Below, piece by piece: positions 7,737-16,052 of a DNA stretch of 64,000 nucleotides; positions within the stretch are counted from its first letter, which is position 1; every line of letters begins with the position of its first letter. The notes beneath the pieces were generated by a model that did not search any database, was not told the origin of the DNA, and worked only from the letters and a program-made list of their open reading frames with translations. Both the position numbers and the translations under genes were made by a program. This DNA comes from a bacterium (GTDB lineage Bacteria > CAIWAD01), in contig JAUIFJ010000008.1 of the NCBI GenBank assembly GCA_030429345.1, forward strand, positions 88,728 to 152,727, given 5' to 3'.

Positions 7737-10553
7737 ATGAACAGCACACAGCGCCTTGGCGCGAAGTGGAAGACCGGCGGCCCGCTGCTGCTCGGACTGA
7801 TCCTGGCCGGCTGCGGCGTCGAAGCGCCTTCGCCGGGCGAGGTCCTGCTGCTGGCACCGGGCGTCGGCGAGGTCCTGCCCTCGGAGTCGGTCACCCTGAG
7901 CTGGCAGCCGGAAGGCGCCGCGATGCCCCTGCTCTACCAGGTCCGCTGGAGCAATGGGGAGACGGGCGCCGTCCTCGGCGAGGAGACCCTGGAGGACACG
8001 ACGCTGCTGCTGGCGAAGCTGCCGCAGGATGTAGACATCGAGTGGAGCGTGCGCGCCCTGCTGCGCGGCCAGGATGACGTCCGGGGCGAGCTGCGCCAGG
8101 GCCTCTTCCGCTGCGAGGTGCCCGAGGCCCCGCGACCCGGCGCGCTGCTGGCTCCGCCGGAAGGCCTCTTGCCCGAACGCATGCCCGCCTTCCGCTGGGA
8201 AGAGGCGCGGGATCCGGACCCCGGCGCGCGCCTGAGCTACCGCCTGCTGCTCGGCCGCAGCGAGGACCTGGCCGATGCCCGCACGCTCCCCGCGGGGCCG
8301 ACAGGCCTGGAGATGCCCGCCGGCCTGGACGACGGCACCTGGTACTGGGCCCTGGAAGTCAACGACGAAACCGGCCTCGCCGCTCGCAGCCCGCAGCGCT
8401 CCTTCACCGTGACCGCGCCGGAAGCGCAACTGCGTGTCACACCGGATCCCCCGGCGTCGAGCGCGCCTTCCCCGCCCCCGCCCTCCCCGCTGGCCGGGGC
8501 GGAAGTCCCCGAAGCGAGCGAAAGCCCGGAGCGGCAGGCCGAGCCGGTGCGGGCCGCATCCGAAGCGACGGGAGAGGCTGTCGAAGCGCCGCAGCTCGTC
8601 AGTCCGATGGGCGGCGCGGCGATCACGAAGGACGAGGTCTGGCTCTTCTGGAATCCCGCTCCCGCCGACAGTCTCGTCTACGAAGTCGAGCTGGCGAACT
8701 CCCCGACCTTCGAGGACGCCCGCGTGATCCGCACCGAAGAGCTGGCGCACCGTCTCACGAAAGGCGATGCCCCGGCCGACGCGGTCTGGTGGCGCGTGCG
8801 CAGCGTGACGCGGGAAGGGGCCGCCGGCGAGCCCGGTCCCGGCCGCAGCCTGAGCTTCACCGCGCCCGCTCCTCCACTCGTGATCCAGCCCCGGGCCGGG
8901 GCGACCGGGCCGCTCGCGGTCGGGTCGCCTTCCCGCGGCACCTTCTTCGGGCTGAAGACGCGCTGGACCGGCGAGGCGGGCATGCTCTCGGAAGCCTACC
9001 GCGTCGACGGCCGGGATGCCGCCAAGCCCGGCGGGTATACGCGCTGGTTCCTCAGGCCGACCCTTGTCGTCAACGATCGCCTGCGGATCTCCACCGACCT
9101 GATGTATACCACGGAAGAGAGACGCGGGCGCCTGGACCGCAACCGCTACCGGGTCGATTTCGACTGGATCACGGGCGGCGCCCAGCTCGGCGACTTCCAC
9201 CGCGACTGGGGCGCGAACATCCTCAGCGGCCTGGCCATGCGCGGGCTCAACGTGGATCACCGGATCACGGAGCGGATCGAGGCGGGCCTGCTCTACGGCA
9301 TGCGCCAGGGCAGCGAGCGCGTGCGCACGACGACCCAGGCCGAGTACGACCGCCAGTTCCTCGGCGCGAGGCTGGCCCTGGGCGGCGTCGAGGCGAGCCA
9401 GCTGGAGCTGATGGGGCTGCACGCAAAGGATCTGCTCGGCACCCTGAGCGCCATCGACATCGAGCTGGATTCCACGGAGACGGACACGCTGCTCTTCCCC
9501 TTCGACAGCCTGGCCTTTCCGGACGACGAGGAACGCGTCGCCACGGCTCGGGAAAACCTGGTCGCCCTGGGGCGCGCCCGCCTGCAGCTCTTCGAGAAGG
9601 CGCTCAAGTTGCATATGGAACTGGGCCAGAGCTGGATCACGGACGACCGCCTTTCCCCCGAAAGCGGGGAGAGCACTCCGGCGGATTTCCTGATGAGCCA
9701 TCGCCTGAGTTCGCGGGAGGCGCAGGCGGCGGAAGTCGGCGCCAGCTGGCAGGCCACGTCCTCCCTGCGCCTGGAAGGCGGCTTCCGGCGGGTCGATCCG
9801 GGCTACGAGAGCCTGGGCCAGGTCAGCAGCCAGGGCGATCGCCAGGAAAGCCGCGCCGGATTCGACGCCCACCTGGGCGCATTCCGGCTGCGGAGCAGCC
9901 TGAGCCTGCAGGAGGACAACCTGGAGGGCGACAAGGAGCTGACGACCGAGCGCCTGACCAGCCGCAGCCAGATGCGGCACACTCCGGGCGGGAACTGGAA
10001 CTCGAGCTACAGTCTTTCGCTGGTCCAGCTGGGCAACGACGGCAGCGGGGCCGAGTCCATCGACAGCCGCCTGCTCAGCCTGGGCACTCGGCAGAACTGG
10101 CTCCTGTCGGAAAGCGGCCTGTGGCGCAGCTTCGGCCTGGACTACACCTTCCAGCAGTCCTCGGAAGGCACCGAGGCCCGCAAGGGGAACGAGGGCGACT
10201 CGCACAATGCAGGCCTCAGCCTGGGCATGGAACCGGCCTCCAACCTGGTGATGGGCCCGACGCTGAACTACATCACCACCGACCTGGGAGGCCAGAGCCG
10301 CGAAAGTTGGATCCCCGGCTTCGGCCTGCGCCACAGCCTGTGGGAGCGGCGCCTGGTCAGCCGTTTCAACAGCAGCTGGGCCTTCACGGAAGGCAACGAC
10401 CGGCTCAAATTGCGCCTCTCGAGCCGCTACAAGCTCAGCACGAAGGACAATCTGCAGCTGCAGCTGAAGACCGGGCAGTTCCGCGATGGCGACGATGCGC
10501 AGCGCGACTACACGGATTTCACGATTCAGTTCGGCTGGACTCGACGCTTCTGA
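7737..10553 (+). CDS. Lipoprotein with FnIII-like domains and an outer-membrane-barrel-like C-terminus
   Basis: The open frame extends upstream to 7611, but the ATG at 7737 is chosen because it lies 13 bases after the previous stop, follows a GGAGAG site and gives a lipoprotein signal with lipobox LAGC (Cys 26). The product is 938 residues. Residues about 30-230 hold FnIII-like strands; about 231-285 form a Pro/Ala/Glu-rich linker; another FnIII-like domain follows. From about residue 390 to the end, alternating polar and hydrophobic strands rich in Tyr, Trp, Arg and Gly finish in GWTRRF with terminal Phe, as in outer-membrane beta-barrels. A lipid anchor and a barrel in one chain is unusual. 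The family is not recognised. Confidence 0.7.
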   Translation: MNSTQRLGAKWKTGGPLLLGLILAGCGVEAPSPGEVLLLAPGVGEVLPSESVTLSWQPEGAAMPLLYQVRWSNGETGAVLGEETLEDTTLLLAKLPQDVDIEWSVRALLRGQDDVRGELRQGLFRCEVPEAPRPGALLAPPEGLLPERMPAFRWEEARDPDPGARLSYRLLLGRSEDLADARTLPAGPTGLEMPAGLDDGTWYWALEVNDETGLAARSPQRSFTVTAPEAQLRVTPDPPASSAPSPPPPSPLAGAEVPEASESPERQAEPVRAASEATGEAVEAPQLVSPMGGAAITKDEVWLFWNPAPADSLVYEVELANSPTFEDARVIRTEELAHRLTKGDAPADAVWWRVRSVTREGAAGEPGPGRSLSFTAPAPPLVIQPRAGATGPLAVGSPSRGTFFGLKTRWTGEAGMLSEAYRVDGRDAAKPGGYTRWFLRPTLVVNDRLRISTDLMYTTEERRGRLDRNRYRVDFDWITGGAQLGDFHRDWGANILSGLAMRGLNVDHRITERIEAGLLYGMRQGSERVRTTTQAEYDRQFLGARLALGGVEASQLELMGLHAKDLLGTLSAIDIELDSTETDTLLFPFDSLAFPDDEERVATARENLVALGRARLQLFEKALKLHMELGQSWITDDRLSPESGESTPADFLMSHRLSSREAQAAEVGASWQATSSLRLEGGFRRVDPGYESLGQVSSQGDRQESRAGFDAHLGAFRLRSSLSLQEDNLEGDKELTTERLTSRSQMRHTPGGNWNSSYSLSLVQLGNDGSGAESIDSRLLSLGTRQNWLLSESGLWRSFGLDYTFQQSSEGTEARKGNEGDSHNAGLSLGMEPASNLVMGPTLNYITTDLGGQSRESWIPGFGLRHSLWERRLVSRFNSSWAFTEGNDRLKLRLSSRYKLSTKDNLQLQLKTGQFRDGDDAQRDYTDFTIQFGWTRRF

Positions 10554-10592
10554 GCGGGGGGCTGAATCCTGCGCAGGCAGGCCGACAAAGCT

Positions 10593-10628
10593 ATGATCAT
10601 TGACAAGGATCATGTTCATTGTTAGTCG
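10593..10628 (+). promoter_or_regulatory. Putative promoter overlapped by an inverted repeat, upstream of the DtxR-type regulator
   Basis: ATGATC (10593-10598) and GATCAT (10608-10613) form an inverted repeat with a 9-base spacer. A TTGACA hexamer (10600-10605) sits inside the spacer, with a poor -10 candidate, TTAGTC, 17 bases downstream. A palindrome covering the -35 element fits metal-dependent autorepression by the regulator encoded at 10764, but the match to a DtxR/MntR operator consensus is only loose. Confidence 0.4.
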
Positions 10629-10763
10629 ACTTGTTAGATTCGGCTGGGAGTCTGTCGCCGAGGAAGAGAGTTCGGCGCGCCCGCCTTCGATGCATGGATC
10701 TCACAGACCCCCCATCCTTCATTTCCCTGGAGGATGCACGCAGGATAACCTCGGGGAAGCCCA

Positions 10764-11225
10764 ATGACTCAACACAACCAGCACAAGCAGAACGGGGACG
10801 ACGCGCTGACCGCCAGCCAGGAGATGTATCTCAAGACCATCTTCCTGATCTGCGAAGAGCACAAGGTGGCCCGTGTCAAGGACATTGCGGCCAGTCTGGA
10901 TGTGAGCATGTCCAGCGTCAACGGAGGCATCAAGGGACTGGTCGCCCGCGGACTCTGCGAGCACAATCGCTACGGCTACGTGGACCTGAGCGAGGAAGGC
11001 CGCCGGATCGCCGAGGACGTGGTCGAGCGACACCGGGTGTTGACCATCTTCCTGAGGGATGTCCTGGGCGTGTCCGAGCAGGTGGCCCTGGACGACGCCT
11101 GCGAAATGGAACACGTGGTTTCGCACGAAACCGTGCAGCGCGTCATCCGCTTCACGCGCTTCCTGACGCAGCACAGCGGGGATGGCCGGCGCATTCTCGA
11201 AGCCTATCAGACCTCCGCTTCCTGA
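10764..11225 (+). CDS. DtxR/IdeR-family metal-dependent transcriptional repressor
   Basis: A 153-residue DNA-binding regulator. Residues about 13-75 form the winged helix (VARVKDIAASLDVSMSSVNG, then VARGLCEH and YVDLSEEG). The dimerisation and metal-binding half follows, with HRVLTIFLRDVLGV and DACEMEHVVSHETVQR. The Cys-x-x-Glu-His arrangement matches the Cys102/Glu105/His106 metal site of DtxR/IdeR rather than the Glu99 version of MntR, so iron is the likelier signal. There is no C-terminal SH3-like domain, so the length resembles MntR. It probably controls metal uptake genes; none is adjacent. An inverted repeat upstream may be its own operator. Confidence 0.85.
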   Translation: MTQHNQHKQNGDDALTASQEMYLKTIFLICEEHKVARVKDIAASLDVSMSSVNGGIKGLVARGLCEHNRYGYVDLSEEGRRIAEDVVERHRVLTIFLRDVLGVSEQVALDDACEMEHVVSHETVQRVIRFTRFLTQHSGDGRRILEAYQTSAS

Positions 11226-11311
11226 GCAGCCATCGGACCTGTAGCCGAAAGAAAAGCAAACACGTCCCTCGCAGGGCTCACATGCTCCGCTTCCCATCTT
11301 GTGTTTTGATG

Positions 11312-11337
11312 GATCGGTACGCGCCGATCGCCTTTCC
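11312..11337 (+). terminator. Possible weak terminator after the DtxR-type gene
   Basis: GATCGG (11312-11317) pairs with CCGATC (11324-11329), followed by a pyrimidine-rich stretch GCCTTTCC. The stem is short and the T-run poor, so this is tentative. Confidence 0.25.
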
Positions 11338-11362
11338 TCCCTTCGGCTAAGGTCTGCCCCTG

Positions 11363-12151
11363 ATGAGTGCTACGAGTTCATCCCTACTGGACCTGGAGAT
11401 GAGAGCCGGCCGTTACCGTCTGACTCTTGCCCGCACGCCCCGCGACCTGGAAGCGGCCCAGCGCCTGCGCTTCAAGGTCTTCAACCTGGAACTCAAAGAA
11501 GGACTGGCAGCAGCCTGGCGCAACGGCCTGGACCAGGACGAGTACGACTCCCAGTGCCATCACCTGCTGATCACCGACGAACGCGAGGAAGAGGTGGTCG
11601 GAACCTACCGGTTGCAGACCCGGGCGATGGCCGACAAGGGAGCCGGCTTCTATTCGGACCAGGAATTCGACTTGAGCGCCTTGCCCGCGGATCTGCTGGA
11701 CCAGGCCGTCGAAGTCGGCAGGGCCTGCATCCACCGCGATCACCGCAGCACGCGTGTGCTGTTTTTTCTATGGAAAGGCCTGGCCTGCTATCTGCAACAC
11801 ACCGGACTGCGTCACCTTTTCGGCTGCTGCAGCCTGAGCTCGCAGGATCCCGAGGAAGGCTGGCGCGCCTGGCGCTGGATGCGGACCCGGGGACTGCTGG
11901 ATTCACGCCAGGCACCGGCGCGACCGGCCTATCTCTCGGCTCCGGCCAAGGATCCTTCGGCACCGGTCGTGCCCTATGAGCTGCCTCCCCTCTTCCGCAT
12001 GTACGCCAGCCACGGCGCCACGGTGCTCAGCGAGCCTGCGATCGACCGCTCTTTCGGCACCATCGACTTCCTTGTGCAGCTGGATACCGGGACCCTGAAG
12101 GGACGGGACCGGCAGACCTATTTCGGCAGCGGACAGGAGGAAGCGAGCTGA
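11363..12151 (+). CDS. OlsB-like N-acyltransferase (GNAT fold, ornithine-lipid type)
   Basis: A 262-residue protein of the Acetyltransf_5 / OlsB family, whose best-known member transfers a 3-hydroxyacyl chain from acyl-ACP to the alpha-amino group of ornithine in phosphorus-free aminolipid synthesis. Diagnostic segments are AQRLRFKVFNLEL near residue 33, a VVGTYRLQ strand near 75, and EVGRACIHRDHR near 118, the family signature. The C-terminal part, about residues 175-262, includes FRMYASHGATVLSEPAIDR, as in the longer hemolysin-like subgroup. It heads a four-gene operon: its stop overlaps the next gene, a PlsC-type acyltransferase, the same pairing as OlsB/OlsA. The acceptor amine is not certain. 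Confidence 0.75.
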   Translation: MSATSSSLLDLEMRAGRYRLTLARTPRDLEAAQRLRFKVFNLELKEGLAAAWRNGLDQDEYDSQCHHLLITDEREEEVVGTYRLQTRAMADKGAGFYSDQEFDLSALPADLLDQAVEVGRACIHRDHRSTRVLFFLWKGLACYLQHTGLRHLFGCCSLSSQDPEEGWRAWRWMRTRGLLDSRQAPARPAYLSAPAKDPSAPVVPYELPPLFRMYASHGATVLSEPAIDRSFGTIDFLVQLDTGTLKGRDRQTYFGSGQEEAS

Positions 12152-12933
12152 AAGGTATCACGCGGACCCCCCTGCGGCTCGGGCGACTGCTGTGGCTTGG
12201 CGCCCGCTTTCGCCGCGCCCTTCGGCGAGCGAGGCGGGCGCAAGACCCGGAACGGTCGCAGCGCCTGATCCAGGACTGGTGCCGCAGCTTCTGCCGCATC
12301 CTGGGCATGGAGGTCTCCTGCAGCGGCAAAGCGCCGGCTCCGCCCTTCCTGCTGGTGGGAAACCACCTGAGCTATTTGGACATTGTCGGACTGCTGAGCG
12401 TCCTGCCGGCGGTCTTCGTCGCCAAGAGCGAGGTCCGAGGCTGGCCCCTGCTGGGCGGGATCGCCGCCGACTTCGGAACGATCTTCATCAAGCGCGATTC
12501 CCTGCGCGACGCGGACCGCGTGAGACGCGAACTGGATCAACGGCTCGCGTCCGGCGAAGGACTGGTCGTCTTTCCCGAAGGGACGAGCAGCCCCGGCGAG
12601 GAGGTTCTGCCCTTCCGCGCGGCGCTGCTCGAGGCCGCGCGCGCGCAACAGCGCCCCGTCCACTGGATGGCGCTTCTGTACGACAATCCCGCCAGCCGCA
12701 GGACGCCCGCGGAAGCTCTCTGCTGGTGGGGCGGCATGGGATTCGCCAGCCACCTGCTTGGCGTGCTGCGCGAGCCGCCCTTCCGGCTGCGCATCCACTT
12801 CGGCGGGAGCTGCGCCCCGGACGCGGACCGCGGCAGGCTGGCGAAGGAACTGCATGCCGGTGTCTCACAAGGACTGGCGCAACTGAAGGACGAGACGCAT
12901 GAACAGCATCGAGCGCCTGGCCGCCGAAAATAG
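12148..12933 (+). CDS. PlsC/OlsA-like 1-acylglycerol-3-phosphate-type acyltransferase, probable CTG start
   Basis: A lysophospholipid acyltransferase (LPLAT/AGPAT) with motif I NHLSYLD (residues 72-78 from the chosen start), KSEVRGWPLLGG, and motif III FPEGTSS (142-148). The first ATG, at 12307, removes about 53 residues that are in frame, basic-amphipathic and typical for the family. The CTG at 12148 lies 7 bases after a perfect GGAGG and overlaps the upstream stop as CTGA, mirroring the ATGA overlaps around it, so it is preferred. The frame overlaps the next gene by 35 bases. Likely role: O-acylation of the lyso-aminolipid made by the upstream enzyme, or of lysophosphatidate. Confidence 0.75.
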   Translation: MKGITRTPLRLGRLLWLGARFRRALRRARRAQDPERSQRLIQDWCRSFCRILGMEVSCSGKAPAPPFLLVGNHLSYLDIVGLLSVLPAVFVAKSEVRGWPLLGGIAADFGTIFIKRDSLRDADRVRRELDQRLASGEGLVVFPEGTSSPGEEVLPFRAALLEAARAQQRPVHWMALLYDNPASRRTPAEALCWWGGMGFASHLLGVLREPPFRLRIHFGGSCAPDADRGRLAKELHAGVSQGLAQLKDETHEQHRAPGRRK

Positions 12934-13420
12934 CCGCCTGCTGCTGCAGGGCCGAAGGCTGGTGGAAGGACTGGAGGAGCCGGCCTACCGCGGGGAAACG
13001 GGCAGCCTGCGCCCCGCTCGCCACTTGAGGCATGTTCTCGACCACTACCGCAGCCTGCTCTCGGGAAGCGACGTGATCGACTACGACGCGCGCCAGCGTG
13101 ATACGAACGAGGAAGAGCGGCGGGCAGCGGCCCTGCGCGGAATCGACGAGATTCTGGAGGGCCTGGGGAAGCTGAGGGAGGACCGTCCCCTGCGCGTTCG
13201 CAACAACGACGATCCCGCCGCGCCCTCGCCCCTGCTCGCAGCCTCAAGCCTGCTGAGGGAACTGCAGTTCGTGCTCTCCCATACCGTGCATCACTTCGCC
13301 CTGCTCGCGCGGCCCCTGCGCGAGCAGGGCCTGGATCTGCCCGCGGGTTTCGGTGTCGCACCATCGACCCTGTACTACGAAGCCGAACTGCCGACGCCCG
13401 ACGACGGGACCCGCGGATGA
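12899..13420 (+). CDS. DinB-superfamily four-helix protein
   Basis: A 173-residue protein with the DinB/DUF664-type arrangement of metal-binding histidines: RHLRHVLDHYRSLL near residues 41-54 and LSHTVHHFALLARPL near residues 120-134. The YDARQRDTNEE segment after the first histidines is characteristic of a subgroup found in many Gram-negative genomes. DinB-fold proteins include metal-dependent thiol S-transferases, but no substrate is known for this subgroup. It overlaps the acyltransferase gene by 35 bases and the following fusion gene by 4 (ATGA), so translation is coupled. A role in lipid or acyl-thiol chemistry is inference from context only. Confidence 0.7.
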   Translation: MNSIERLAAENSRLLLQGRRLVEGLEEPAYRGETGSLRPARHLRHVLDHYRSLLSGSDVIDYDARQRDTNEEERRAAALRGIDEILEGLGKLREDRPLRVRNNDDPAAPSPLLAASSLLRELQFVLSHTVHHFALLARPLREQGLDLPAGFGVAPSTLYYEAELPTPDDGTRG

Positions 13421-15951
13421 AGCGCCTGGGCCTGCGCCTGCTCTTCCTGGTCCTGCTGCTGCTGGCCGCTTCCAACGCCTGGCGCCTGCTGGGACCTGCG
13501 CCCCCCCTGCCCGCCGACCGCCTGCAGATCACCGTTTCCGGCGCGGAGACCGGCGCGCAGTTCTTCGCCTGGCGCGAGAAGGGTCCGACAAGCCGGCTGC
13601 AGCCGCCCGTCGTCCTGCTGAACGGGTCCCCGCCCATCGACAGGCTGCTGGAGCCGCTGGCGCGCGTGATTGGCCAGCGCGGCCGGCAGGTGCTGCTGCC
13701 CGACCTGCCGGGCTTCGGCCACAGCACGACGCCTTCCGGAGGCTATGCCTTCGGCACACAAGCCGAGCTGCTCGGCGCCTGGATGGACAGCCTCTCCCTG
13801 CCTCCGGTGCACCTGGTTGCCTACAGCCAGAGCGGCGGCGCGGCCCTGCACCTCGCCGATGCCCGCCCGGAACTCCTCGCCTCGCTGACCCTGCTGAGCA
13901 GCATCGGCGTGATCGAGCACGAACTGCTGGGGGACTACACGCTGAATCACAGCCTGCACGGGCTGCAGCTGATCGGCATCCGCCTCTTCGGCTGGCTCCT
14001 GCCGCACTTCGGCCTGCTGGACGACTTCCCCTTCAACCTGGCCTATGCGCGCAGCTTCCACCAGGGCGACCAGCGGCCCCTGCGCGGCATGCTCGAACGC
14101 TGGGACGGACCGGCCCTTGTGATTCACGGCGCACGGGACCGCCTGGTGCCGGTCAGCGCCGCGCTGGAACACGCGCGCCTGCTGCCGCAGGCGGATCTGG
14201 TGACCTGGTCCGGCGGGCACAGCATCGCCTATACCCTGGCTCCCGAAGTCGCCGAGACCCTGGAAGGCTTCATGGAAGCCGTGGATCACGGTCAGGGCGT
14301 GACACGCACCAGCGCGGACACGGAACGCCGCCTGCGCTCCGGCGAACCGGCGCGCCCCATGCCGCGCAGCCACGGCATCGCGCTCTGGCTGACCCTGATC
14401 GGCATCGCCCTGGCGACCCTGCTCTCGGAGGACCTGAGCTGCATCGCCGCCGGGCTGCTGGCGGCCCGCGGCTGGATCGGCTACCCGGAAGCGGTGGCGG
14501 CCGCCTTCGCCGGCATCGTGATCGGCGACCTGCTGCTCTTCCTGCTGGGCAGGCTGATGGGCTACCGCGTGACACAACACAGGCTGACCCGGCGCCTGGC
14601 TCCAGCCGCCGCCCTGGAACGCGCCCGCCGCTGGTTCGACCGGCGCGGCGCGGCAGCGGTCCTTGTCTCGCGCTTCATTCCCGGAACCCGGCTGCCGACC
14701 TATGTCGCCGCGGGCATCAGCGGGGCTTCGGCGCCGCTCTTCCTCTTCTGGTTCCTGCTGGCGGCTGCCCTGTGGACGCCCCTGCTGGTGGGCGCCGCGA
14801 TGCTGGCCGGGGAGCAGCTGCTGGCCGCCTACGAGACCTGGTCCTGGGCCGCCCTGCCTTCGCTGTTGCTGCTGCTGGCGCTCCTGCATCTGCTTTTCCG
14901 CACCCTGCCGCAGCTTGTCACACAGAAGGGCCGCCGCCTGCTGGCAGTCCGCCTGCTGCGGCTGAAGCGCTGGGAGCACTGGCCCGCCTGGCTCTTCTAC
15001 GCGCCGGTCGTGCTTCACGTGATCGGCCTGGGGCTCAGGCACCGCAGTCCGACCCTCTTCTGCGCGGCGAATCCCGGCATTCCGCTGGGCGGCTTCCGGG
15101 GGGAATCCAAGGCCGGAATCCTGCAGCCCCTGCTGGCAAGCGGGGACTGCGCCCCGTTCCGCGTCCTGTCACACAGCAGGCGCGAGGACTGGCAGCGGAT
15201 CGCCCGGCAGGCCGTCGAAGAGTTCGGATTCCCCCTGGTGCTCAAGCCGGACAAGGGCGAACGCGGCCGGGGAGTGCGGATCTGCCGCAACGAGGCCGCC
15301 CTGCGGGAAGCGCTGGACCAGGCGGAAAGCTCCCGGGACTGGCTGCTGCAGGCCTTCGCGAAGGGAGAGGAGTACGGCGTGTTCTACGCCCGACACCCGG
15401 ACGAGAAGCAGGGGCGCGTGCTCTCGATCACGCGCAAGGAGAAGACCCGTGTCAGGGGAGATGGCCGTCGCACACTGGAAGAACTCATCCTGTCCGATCC
15501 CGCCACGCGCGCCATGGCGGATCATTTCCTGAGCGCACACTCCGAGTCCCTCGACCGCGTCCTGTCGCTCAACGAGACCTTCATCGTGGCCGAGCTGGGC
15601 ACGCACGCCCTGGGCGCCACCTTCCGCGACGCGCGCACAATGAACACGCCGGAGCTGGAAGCCGCCATCGAAGGCATCAGCCGCCGGCTGCCGGGATTCT
15701 TCTTCGGCCGCTACGACCTGGTGGTCCCCGACACGCAGGCCCTGCAGGAAGGCCGGGAGCTGCAGGTGCTCGAGCTCAACGGCGTCACCGGGGAGATGGC
15801 GCACATCTACGACCCCGGCAACAGCGTCCGGCAGGCCTGGAAGACCCTTCGGCAGCAGTGGCGGCTGGCCTTCGAAATCGGCCGGGCCAACCGGGCACGC
15901 GGGGCGCAGGTGGCCACGCTGGGGGATGTGCTGCTGGCGGTGTTTCACTGA
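13417..15951 (+). CDS. Triple fusion: alpha/beta hydrolase - DedA/VTT membrane domain - ATP-grasp ligase
   Basis: An 844-residue protein built of three recognisable parts. An N-terminal membrane segment (LLFLVLLLLAASNAW) precedes an alpha/beta hydrolase (about residues 50-290) with nucleophile motif YSQSGG (Ser 139), acid in HGARDRLVP and histidine in SGGHSIAY. Residues about 318-505 form a DedA/VTT domain with LGRLMGYRV and the family motif SRFIPGTRLPTYVAAG. Residues about 518-840 form an ATP-grasp domain: FGFPLVLKPDKGERGRGVRI near 600 and LELNGVTGE near 785 are the nucleotide and metal-binding segments. ATP-grasp enzymes join a carboxylate to an amine or thiol; DedA proteins handle lipids or undecaprenyl phosphate. 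It closes the lipid-type operon. Substrates unknown. Confidence 0.8.
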   Translation: MKRLGLRLLFLVLLLLAASNAWRLLGPAPPLPADRLQITVSGAETGAQFFAWREKGPTSRLQPPVVLLNGSPPIDRLLEPLARVIGQRGRQVLLPDLPGFGHSTTPSGGYAFGTQAELLGAWMDSLSLPPVHLVAYSQSGGAALHLADARPELLASLTLLSSIGVIEHELLGDYTLNHSLHGLQLIGIRLFGWLLPHFGLLDDFPFNLAYARSFHQGDQRPLRGMLERWDGPALVIHGARDRLVPVSAALEHARLLPQADLVTWSGGHSIAYTLAPEVAETLEGFMEAVDHGQGVTRTSADTERRLRSGEPARPMPRSHGIALWLTLIGIALATLLSEDLSCIAAGLLAARGWIGYPEAVAAAFAGIVIGDLLLFLLGRLMGYRVTQHRLTRRLAPAAALERARRWFDRRGAAAVLVSRFIPGTRLPTYVAAGISGASAPLFLFWFLLAAALWTPLLVGAAMLAGEQLLAAYETWSWAALPSLLLLLALLHLLFRTLPQLVTQKGRRLLAVRLLRLKRWEHWPAWLFYAPVVLHVIGLGLRHRSPTLFCAANPGIPLGGFRGESKAGILQPLLASGDCAPFRVLSHSRREDWQRIARQAVEEFGFPLVLKPDKGERGRGVRICRNEAALREALDQAESSRDWLLQAFAKGEEYGVFYARHPDEKQGRVLSITRKEKTRVRGDGRRTLEELILSDPATRAMADHFLSAHSESLDRVLSLNETFIVAELGTHALGATFRDARTMNTPELEAAIEGISRRLPGFFFGRYDLVVPDTQALQEGRELQVLELNGVTGEMAHIYDPGNSVRQAWKTLRQQWRLAFEIGRANRARGAQVATLGDVLLAVFH

Positions 15952-16052
15952 AGGAATTCCTGCAGGGTCTGAATCCTTTCTTCCTTTCCCCGGTCAAACC
16001 CTCATTCCAGTGCCACCGGCACGCACACGGTTCCCCGAAAAGGAAGAGTCCC

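Noticed and set aside
7371-10619. Very long open frames on the opposite strand of many genes (for example minus strand 7371-10619 and plus strand 17395-20091)
   Set aside because: They are antisense shadows typical of G+C-rich DNA: no domain motif, no ribosome site, and Ala/Arg/Gly/Gln-rich composition.
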